Positions 55,390 through 64,000 of a stretch of 64,000 bases of DNA are shown piece by piece. The position numbers and the translations under genes were made by a program. Below the pieces are notes generated by a model. It was not told the origin of the DNA. It was given only the letters and a program-made list of their open reading frames with translations, and did not search any database. Each line of letters starts with the position of its first letter. Positions within the stretch are counted from its first letter, which is position 1. Source of the DNA: Eutrigla gurnardus (lineage: Eukaryota > Chordata > Actinopteri > Perciformes > Triglidae). Location: contig OY741271.1 of the NCBI GenBank assembly GCA_963514095.1, forward strand, positions 6,100,976 to 6,164,975, in the 5' to 3' direction.

Positions 55390-58300
55390 AGAAATGTTAT
55401 GTAACATGGAATATGCATATACTTGCACTTGTATTATGTTTCGAAAATGTTTTCACTGTGTAGCTATAGCTTGCAAACCGAAATCAGAAATGGATTTCAC
55501 AACACTACATAGTAGTTTTACAACACTACATATCAAATCATATGTTGAAGAAAATAATGTTCTCTCATCCTCTCCTACACCAGCGCTGATACTAAGAAAC
55601 CTTGGGCCGCATACTACAGTGGAAACCATCTTATCTGCCTTGGCTCCATTTGCCACTCTCTCCCCTTCCAACATCCGCCTCATCAAGGACAAGCACACAC
55701 ATCTCAACAGGGGATTTGCCTTTCTACAGCTCTCTACCATAGTGGTGAGAAACATGAGGCAGACACACACAAAAGAGATGTATTGTATTTTAATCCATTT
55801 ATCGATCCATACCGTTATTATTGTGTCATTGTTGTTTACTGATGATTTTGAAATAAGCTTTATCCTAAAAATGAATACACACATAGAGGGTTACATATGA
55901 ATATGCCCACACTAACTCACAGGTCTCTGTATGTTGGATCAATAGGAGGCATCTCAACTGCTCCAGATCTTGCAGGCTCTCCAGCCAGCTCTTTCTATTG
56001 ACGGGAAAGCGATTGTAGTGGAGTTTGCCAAAGGCTCCAAGCGGTAAACACTCACACGCAAACTGCTTTATGAAAAAAGCAAAAGAGACCATTTCACAAA
56101 GAATAATATGGGTCAAACCAGTGATTATCACATCGCACTAAAACTCTAATTGGAGAAAATGAGTCACCAAAAATAAGTGACTTGTATTTTTGCATCACAA
56201 ATATAAGTTTTTAATATATGTTGGTCACCAGAAACCCAACTGAAACCCTCTCTGTGCCTCTTTTCTATGCCAGTGATGTTTTCCTGACGGATGGCAGCCG
56301 AGTGAGTGCTGCTACAGTGGCCAGTACAGCTATAGCTGCTGCACAGTGGGCTGTCACACAGGTAAGCTGAAGGACTTGTCATGATAGCAAAAAAACAAAC
56401 AAAAAGGAGTGTAACACATCTTTAATTTAAAGTAATATATGTATTATGATTAATTCTAGTGTTAGTTTTTTGTTGTTGTTGTTGTTGTTGTTGTTCTTGT
56501 TTGAGAAAATAAAAACAAAAACCTTTTCATTCTCTTCTCAGACTGCCCAGAATGGGTCAGGTGGAGGCCAGAGTATAGATACAGCAGTGTATCAGCAGGG
56601 GGCAGCAATAACCTACAATCAGGAAGGAAGTGAATACTCTGGGCTAGATGGCACAACGTTTAAGGCCCAGGCAGATGCCAGGGTTGCTGCTCTACCCAGT
56701 GCAGGAACCACCCAGATGGGGGCATACACAGGAGGAGCTGCCCCAGGTTGAAATCACGTTGAATACGTAGAGCAAAATTACCCTCGTGATCTATACAGAT
56801 AGTTTATTTTTCAGTTGAATCGAACTTAAGCCGTGTGTGCTTGCTTGCCCCATGTGCAGCTGAGGCAGTGACATCTGGATCAGCGGTCGTTCAGCAGCCT
56901 CTTCCTCATACACAGACTGCTCTCATCACTACAGCTCTCTCACCAGTTACACAGGTACTCTATTAGTTGGCATTTCTTCTTGCCTCTTGATATGTTGAAT
57001 TATTTTATGCCGTTACCTGCTTCTGTTTTCAAGAGCTCTGTCTCTCCATAGGTTGAGATAGTGGGAAAACCTCAACCAGCTGCTCCCAGCCAGCCTGCTA
57101 CCCCAGGCACTGAACATGAGCTCCAACAATACCGTAAGACTTTGTGTTCCCAGTGTTTCCTCCAGGTTGGGAATGTATTTGTGGTGTTCAACCACTAAGA
57201 GGATATGCAAACAGCATTAGGAATCAAGAGTTGACTTCAAGCCATTCTTTCAAACTACTTTCCATAGACTTTTTTTAAAATAAAATAAAAAAATCATGCA
57301 TATAATATTATTTTTGAATGTTTTACTGCAAGGCTTAAATTCTCTGTCTACTTGATTTTATATTAGTCATGATGCTGCTGCAGATTCATTTATGCCCAAT
57401 CATGCTATCTGACCATGAGGTGAATATCCTGTCTTTGAATGTAGCTGTGCCAGATGTGTCCACATACCAGTATGATGAAAGCTCTGGCTACTATTACGAC
57501 CCACTCACAGGCCTCTACTATGACCCTAACTCCCAGGTAAAGAGTGCAGAATGTTCTGCAGTCTAAATGTTAAGCCAACACTCTTTGAAAGACCTTTCTG
57601 AACGTGTCGTCTTTTCTCAGCATTTTAATCTGGTGTGTGTGTTTCTCCTTTCCACAGTACTACTACAACCCTCATATGCAGCAGTACATGTACTGGGATG
57701 GAGAGAAGCACACTTACATTTCTGCTGCTGCCAGCGGGTCAAACTCTGAAGGTGCCCCCACGAGCATTGGCGCAGCCCCTTCAGACTTACCGTTTGCTGC
57801 CCCAGGCAGCAAGGAGAAGAAAGACAAACCCAAGAATAAAACTGCTCAACAGGTAACTCTACATACTGGATAAGTACCTACTGATGTGCACAGACAATTC
57901 AATTTACCGGTTCAGAATGGACATTGCTATTCTATATTGGCAAAATTACCAGTTATTTAACCCCTTTTACATATTCTGGAAATGTTAGTCTTCACCAAGG
58001 TGGTATTTATTGAAGGACTGTTGTAAAATGTTCCTCTGTTCAGTCCATTTAAATGGCTAACTTGCATCTCCTTGGATCTTTTTATTAATAGATTGCCAAA
58101 GATATGGAGCGCTGGGCTAAGAGTCTCAACAGACACAAGGAGAACATGCGTTCCGTCTCCTCCTCCCCTGCCGTCAGCTCCACAACACTACCGCTTGGTT
58201 ACACTCGGGCACCTGGCCACAGTCGCTTAGATGACCGCCGAGAGTCTGCTAGTGCTGACGCAGGCTATGCTGTTTTGGAGAAAAAGGTACATGACCCTTA

Positions 58301-59718
58301 CACAGACGCACATGCTTAGCTGTAAACGCTTTCGGGCGGGTATAATAGAGACCGGGGAGACTGTCTGTCTCCTACAACCATTCATCCTGCACCAGTGCAA
58401 GTAATAAGACAATGTCTGCATAAGATCCGGTTTTACCTGCTAATCCCTGTGATTTTGCTTTTCTGTCCTGCAGGGTGCACTGTCTGAACGGCCTCAGATT
58501 TTTCTGGACCAGATCCGACAAAGTGCAGAAGTAAGGACAATGGTCAAAGTCGCTGTTTATGTCATGTGTCTGTGTTGGTATATAGGATGTTATAGGATTT
58601 TTTCCAAGCATTATTATTTCTGTGCTATCTGTTCCTTGGTCTAATCTTGCATCCTATTTCTGTAGCGTTCCCCTCCTCAGCAGCAGGGTCTGGTCCCAGC
58701 CTACAGTGGAGAAACTGACAGCGAAGAAGAAGGAGGCGACAAAGATGAGAAGGAAGGAAGAATGACGGACTGGGTTAAGCTGGCTTGTCTGCTATGTAGA
58801 AGGCAGTTTCCCAGCAAGGAGGCACTCATCAGGCACCAGCAGCTCTCTGAGCTACATAAGGTGGTTACAACAATCTAATCCTCAATCTCATTTCAGTCTT
58901 TTGAATAGCTTGCATAAATGATGAATTTGGAATTCCTGTTCACGCCTGGCTTGAAAGCCAACCTGTTGTACATATTATTGTTATTGAATGTGTTAAATTG
59001 TTGTCTCTTATATGCTTCACTATTGTTATCTAACGTGTACGAAGCATTACAAAGGTGCAGCCTAGCTACATTCCTCTTGTTAACATGTCTAAGCTTTCAC
59101 TGTGTATCTATCTGCCCTCAGCAAAATTTGGAACAGAGAAGAGTACAGCAGGAATCTGCAGGCAAAGAGGTTGGTCATGCCTCAGGGTCTGACTGTAGCA
59201 GTTGGACAACATTGCATCGAGTATTTATGTTAGTAGTAGTAGTGGTACTAATTCCTTTGTCCTCCTTTGTGGTTGCAGAGACATGTGGATGGGCCTGAGC
59301 CTCCTGATCCTAAGAGGAGGAAGTTAAGCCCCATGTAAGCAGCAGTGAAATAACAGACTCTCCATGGTGATGTTTTATAGTTGTTTGAGTAGTTGGTAGC
59401 TGAATAGTTGTACAGCTAGTGTTAGGTGTGCAGAACGGTCATTTACAAAATACTTAGACTACCATGCATTGTTCCTCTTGTATTGTTCGGGCTTCACTCT
59501 GTACGTGAAATTCTTGTTTATAATTGGTCTGTCCTGACTATTATTATTATAAGGCATGTTGCTAACTCCATACGTTACTTACATTTGTGTGTGTGCTTAA
59601 TGTTATTTTTACTCTTTCTCTTTTTAGAGATGGGATGACAGGCACTAGTCTTGGTGCCAGGATGCTGCAGGGAGGAGTGAAGAAAGGGCTTCTACTGCGC
59701 AGTATGCAAGTGGAATGA
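50146..59718 (+). CDS. rbm10: RNA-binding protein 10-like splicing regulator, 22 coding exons, 944 aa, C-terminal G-patch missing
   Basis: Coding exons: 50146-50162, 50252-50789, 50875-51045, 51587-51656, 53177-53250, 54180-54266, 54393-54453, 54556-54714, 55584-55744, 55946-56043, 56274-56361, 56542-56746, 56860-56954, 57052-57133, 57445-57536, 57658-57852, 58092-58286, 58474-58530, 58666-58860, 59122-59169, 59279-59334 and 59628-59718. It controls alternative splicing in the nucleus. Domains: RRM1 (from SNIIMLRMLPP, residue 226), RanBP2 zinc finger ([22 protein letters not shown], spread over two exons, about 312-335), RRM2 (from about 393), OCRE (STYQYDESSGYYYDPLTGLY, about 640-690) and C2H2 finger (C856, C859). 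The start MDYDRRGGRGDRTGRYG matches RBM10, not RBM5. The end is odd: after SLGARMLQ, where the G-patch should continue, the frame reads GGVKKGLLLRSMQVE and stops. Confidence 0.9.
51781..51853. repeat. (CT)n microsatellite, rbm10 intron 4
   Basis: CT runs interrupted twice by CTGGT; three blocks. Confidence 0.9.
54766..55312. mobile_element. Insertion with 13-bp target duplication in an rbm10 intron
   Basis: An exact 13-bp direct repeat, CTACTTTTGTGTA, at 54766-54778 and 55300-55312, encloses 521 bp. The inner sequence is A/T-rich with ACTAAAACT-type words at its right half, and its two ends are loosely inverted (TTTAATTTTGTT against TTCATTTTGTT). No coding capacity or Pol III boxes were found. 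The family is unknown to me. Confidence 0.65.
55353..55387. repeat. (TG)n microsatellite, rbm10 intron 8
   Basis: About 17 TG units. Confidence 0.92.
56471..56495. repeat. (TGT)n trinucleotide repeat, rbm10 intron 11
   Basis: About eight units of TGT/GTT, 47 nt upstream of an acceptor. Confidence 0.9.
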
Positions 59719-60520
59719 CACGACACCCTGAAATCTGAACTTCCTGACCCAGACAAGACAATGACAAAGCCTAGCATGCAACCCTTCCCATTAACATCAT
59801 GTAGATATCTATAGATAAACCTCATTTTGGTTTAACATTACAGTTACCTCAACGGTGGTAATGCACTCATGAACTGGTCCTGTAGCAATGGGTGTCAGGA
59901 TATTGCACAGAATGCACTTTTTTGCTTTCTACCTGAATGATGCAGTTTTGAGTTTTCATTTGCTTCAGAGCTTGTGTGATAAACAAGCTTTATGTGGTTT
60001 GGAAACATTTGGGATTTTATAATATGACTGTCTATGCACCATAGTTTTTTTTTTTTTTTTTTTTAAATGCGATATGCCTTGTCATTCAGTGAATGACTGC
60101 TCTCGGCATGAACTGCGTATACATTTTAGAAGAGACCTCATGAACTGGATGGGTACGTGTAGATGAAACGTCTCTGTTTTTCATGTTGCAGATATGAATT
60201 CACAATGTAACACATAACCTGTATAGAACGTTATTTTTTATTTCTGTATATATTCAACAATGTGACTGTTTCACCAAGCTTGTGTAAATTAATTCAGAAT
60301 AACACATTTTCATCAGTGTCGAGGGTTGGTGTCTTGTATGGGCAAGCCAGTAAACAGTTGCTAACATTTCGACATTTAAAGGGAACATTTCCAAAGACGT
60401 GTTTTTGCAAATTGTTAACAAAGAGGAATTTAATGCAACGTCTTGCAATGCGAACATCTTGTTGCACAGCACATTTGTCTGCACCTGAATGCCCCCCCAT
60501 CAACCGTGTTCGTTTTACGG
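59719..60520 (+). other. rbm10 3' UTR and rbm10-lrrc23 intergenic region
   Basis: No further coding sequence follows the rbm10 stop; in particular no G-patch sequence was found downstream in any frame. No canonical AATAAA could be placed, so the rbm10 transcript end is uncertain. A forkhead-like word, GTAAACA, lies at 60350-60356. Confidence 0.5.
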
Positions 60521-60522
60521 CC

Positions 60523-60536
60523 GTTTCCATGGCAAC
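60523..60536. promoter_or_regulatory. lrrc23: RFX-binding X-box upstream of lrrc23
   Basis: GTTTCCATGGCAAC is a full-length palindromic X-box (consensus GTNNCC-ATGG-NAAC), 307 bp before the lrrc23 start codon. RFX factors act through such sites to drive genes of cilia, and LRRC23 is a ciliary protein. Binding is inferred. Confidence 0.75.
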
Positions 60537-60843
60537 AGCAACAAACGACGTTCTCGGTTTACTTGGTGAGACATAAATCGAATTTAGCCTCATCACTGAG
60601 TTGACCCGAGTTTTTACAATTCCTTCTTAATTGAAGTTGCCATTTGTGGATACATGTCGGTATCTTTGAAACACAAGAGCCATTATAACGTTGAACAGCA
60701 GGCCTTAGGTAGGCCTAGCTTAGCTAACCCGGTTACTGTTAGCCTAACTGGTAGTTGGACTATTTAAAAACGTTTAGCAACCAACTGGACTGCTGCCCAC
60801 ACTTGTTAAAACCAAGCCAGATTTACAAAGATAGATATCTGAG

Positions 60844-63712
60844 ATGGATGACGATGCATTCTTGTCGGATGGAGAGGAAGAGACGCAACAAGCAGCCGGA
60901 GAGGACGAGAAGGTAACGTTTGACGTCCGATGGAGAGGAACTGAAGCAGCGCAACTAAACGTAGACAACTTTTACGCCATTAAATATTCGTCCCATGCTT
61001 CAGATGTTTTTAAAATGTGGAAAATGTATTCTAACTTAGTGCATTTGTAATCAAATATAAAACAGGTAATAGATATTGGCTAGCACGTCATTTCATTTGA
61101 TTTATATGGTAACTGCCATCCCTTAAAAGTCCCAGGTCTCATCCCATAATCTAACCTACCCAAAACATAAAGAAGGTTAACATTCACCACCTTTCCTCTC
61201 TAAAGCCACAGAACGTATCAAACATTAAATAGATGAATTTGTTTTTGGAGGAGTGTGCCACTTTTAACCCGCAACATCAGAAGAAAGCAGGAGAACTGTA
61301 GGCACATAATCTAACATTACTCTCACAAACACTAATGACACAATATTAAAGTAATAAATGTTTGGGTTTGGTGAGCCATATTGTTTTTGAACTTACATGA
61401 TGCTGAAGCATGATTTATGACAACTGAATGCAGGATCATCATTGCTCACCTTTACCTCTCTATGACTGTAATTAGTTCACACTTCCCCTTCAATTAAGCA
61501 GTGTTAATTCAGTTAGAATTGAGGTAACAAAGAAATCATACAAATAATAATTATTAAAAAAAACAATGCTCCACCCTCTCAGTTGTAAATGCAGCATCTG
61601 ACAACCAGTTTGACAAAAAAAAAGCTTCATATTTCTATGACAATAATTCAATATTCTGCTTTCAGAGATGCTGAGGAAATACATGGAATCAATATGGTAG
61701 CATATCAATCCATGTATGAAGTAAATAGGAATTAACATTCATGAACTGGCGATCAATGAATCAGTGATCATATGTTGACGGAGAGCAACAGGAATTCATG
61801 ACACAACCTGCTTTCATTAATAAATCATCATGCATTAGTTAGTCATTGCTGAAGTATAAAGCATTACCACCTTATTAATGCATTCTTATTTAATTCACAT
61901 GAATGCTACATGGGACTCCATGTGTCTAAAAAGTTCAGTGGGTGTTTAAAAGCCACTCTTCAACATGGATGGGGTCCTGTTGTACATTTGATCTCCTTTG
62001 GACACTATATAATCCTGTGACATCTTCCCCTCTCATAGGTACAGGCTTGCCATTTAAACAAAGAAACCATCAGTCAGGGGCTCTCATTGCTCTGCCGCAC
62101 AGGAAATGGACTTGGACATGCATTTGTCAAACTGGACCTAAAAGACAAGTAAGGGTGCAAAAAGTACATGCAGTGCAAAAATGACTACCATTGCCATATA
62201 ACTTTCAGGTTATCCCACTTTAGCTGTAATAATCTATCTGATGTTATACTATTTTCCCTGTGATATCATTGTACTCCTCAGAGGACTGGATGACATTGCT
62301 GCAATCAGCTGTTATCCTCACCTACGTTTTCTGGATTTATCCAACAATCAGCTCATTGATCTTTCTCCTCTGGCATCTCTGACCCAGCTGCTCTGGCTGA
62401 AGGCAAGGACCTCTCTTATTTCTTCATTTAGAAAAGGATATAATTGGGGCTTTCAGTATGATCACTCTAACTGATTGGGAATCTCAAATGGAACTTTTCA
62501 TAGGTTGACAATAATGCGGTGGCATGCTTCAAAGAGCAGCCTTTCGCTCAGTTGACGTTCCTGCAGTGGCTGAGTATGGAAACAAACACACTTACAGACC
62601 TGGACGGCCTGGTGGGACCTGCCTTGGAGAGCCTTAAACTTACAGGTTGGTTTCAAGCCAGGATAAGTGTTGATACTGTGAATAATATGCTAAAGAGTTT
62701 AATGAAGTGAGGTCAATTTAATGTTCACCTTACGTTGAAATTAGGGAAGTGATAAGAACACAGGAGTTATTTATTTGATCAGAAGTGGGTTTACTATCCA
62801 ATGTGTTATCATACAATATATAAAGGCTATAACAAAGGTATCCATCAGCGATTAATCCTTGACATGGCAAACTCTCTGGCAGGTAACCGTATTCAGAGAG
62901 TGAATGGTCTTCAGAGTGGCTGTTTTGCCAACCTGGTAACTCTGGAACTGAGGGGAAACCACTTGGATACCACTGCTGGCATCAACCTTCCCAACCTGCT
63001 GAAATTATATCTGGTAATTAAAGCACTGTTAATTGGTTAACAGCACTAACACATTTGGTGAGGTTGAGTCATATATACCAGCTGTAACACCCATGTCATG
63101 ACACAGAGAATAGACTGTTGTAACTATTCTCTCTCTCTGTTCAGGCCCAAAATGTTATTAAGCATTTGCAGGGTTTAGAGAGATTAGAGCGCCTCACCAC
63201 CCTTCACCTTCGAGACAACCAGCTAGATTCCCTGGATGGCCTCAGCCCCAAAATGAAGTGTCTCCAATACCTTAATGTCAGGTACACAGGACACAACAGA
63301 GCCCGTCATCAATTCAGTAAAACACCCAATTAAATGATATATCCCAGATTAAATGTGTATCCCATGCTTTTGTTTCTGTCTCTTAGAGGCAATGCAATCT
63401 CAGATAAGAATGCCCTGCAGAGCCTTGCACTTGTCTCAAAAACTCTGCAAGCTTTGGTGCTTTCTGATAATCCTCTGGAGGAAATGCCAGACTACCGGCT
63501 GAGTGTACTGATTCTCCTGCCACAGCTGAAGAGACTTGACAAAGATCCTGTCTCACCCGAGGAGAGGACTGAGGTCCAGGAGATAATCAAGGTAAAGTTA
63601 AGAAAAGAGAACATATTTCTCTTTGGGGCATAGTCAGGCCCAAACTGCTCCTTTGCTGGTGGTTTTAATGGCACTTCTGTCATTTCAGGAAGAGGAAATA
63701 CATAAGCCATAA
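60844..63712 (+). CDS. lrrc23: Leucine-rich repeat-containing protein 23 (radial spoke component), 8 coding exons, 312 aa
   Basis: Coding exons: 60844-60912, 62039-62148, 62282-62402, 62504-62645, 62883-63013, 63145-63281, 63387-63591 and 63689-63712. LRRC23 is a structural protein of the radial spoke head of motile cilia and sperm flagella. An acidic N-terminus (SDGEEETQQ) is followed by ISQGLSLLCRTGNGLGHAFV, closely matching human LRRC23, then about eight leucine-rich repeats (for example LRFLDLSNNQLIDLSPL, LTTLHLRDNQLDSLDGL, CLQYLNVRGNAI) and a capping helix (RLDKDPVSPEERTEVQEIIK). Human LRRC23 has about 343 aa; the difference is mainly a shorter acidic N-terminus and C-tail. Exon 3 ends at a GC donor. 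The first intron (1.1 kb) is empty of recognisable features. Confidence 0.93.
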
Positions 63713-64000
63713 GATTTGCAATGATGGCAACAATGAGGAAGTCTTTGACTTCCTTGAAAACACACGTCTGGTGTGTAGGTGGGTGACTATGTGTGACAAG
63801 TATTGCAGGCTATACCTCAATAAAGTGTTTGTCTAATGCAATTTGTATGAGTAAAGTTGTACAATGGCATTGCTTGTGAAATGTTCTTACACTCTTACAG
63901 CCTATCATATTTTTTTTTAACAATACACTTTTGAAAATGTTTGTTTCTGTTGCATCCATTGACAAATGCAGATAATCAGCAAGTTACTAACGTTACTAAG
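63713..64000 (+). terminator. lrrc23: lrrc23 3' UTR, poly(A) signal and end of window
   Basis: AATAAA at 63819-63824 lies about 110 bp after the stop. Nothing else is seen to the end of the window. Confidence 0.75.

Noticed and set aside
59628..59718. Simple frameshift hiding a normal rbm10 G-patch
   Set aside because: Neither alternative frame gives the Gly-rich G-patch pattern, so a single indel does not explain the loss.

Overview
The window is nuclear DNA from a ray-finned (teleost) fish. It holds seven spliced genes with GT-AG introns, abundant dinucleotide and tetranucleotide microsatellites, and typical fish repeats: a tRNA-derived SINE, a Tc1-like transposon and a small MITE. The encoded proteins match vertebrate families over their full length. 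I cannot name the species. Nothing prokaryotic or viral is visible.

All seven genes lie on the + strand, in the order camkv (5.0-14.6 kb), uba1 (about 15.0-30.76 kb), an arhgef3-like RhoGEF (31.7-38.9 kb), usp21 (39.2-44.35 kb), rhoa (44.5-49.05 kb), rbm10 (49.3 to about 60 kb) and lrrc23 (60.5-63.83 kb). The first 5 kb is repeat-bearing intergenic or upstream sequence with no gene I can support. Each gene model was assembled by joining exons in frame and comparing with remembered human family members. Six of the seven coding totals are close to family length or explained by a clear domain change; usp21 has a shorter N-terminus than the human protein.

Functionally the block mixes ubiquitin enzymes (the E1 uba1 and the deubiquitinase usp21), a Rho module (a RhoGEF of the ARHGEF3/NET1 family and its likely substrate rhoa), an RNA-splicing regulator (rbm10), a brain-type pseudokinase (camkv) and a ciliary radial-spoke protein (lrrc23). 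In human, UBA1 sits beside RBM10 on Xp11, while CAMKV sits beside the UBA1 paralogue UBA7 on 3p21 near RHOA, RBM5 and RBM6. The fish block carries members of both regions together, which suggests a less-rearranged version of a duplicated ancestral segment.

No new multi-gene system is apparent. The observations most worth a second look are: an apparent U12-type intron in usp21; two acceptors (camkv and arhgef3-like) preceded by long uninterrupted TG tracts with only distant branch-point candidates; a recent ~255 bp duplication between two uba1 introns that copies a splice donor; a 20-bp perfect hairpin in the last rhoa intron; an rbm10 that appears to have lost its G-patch; a GC-AG intron in lrrc23; and a perfect RFX X-box upstream of lrrc23.
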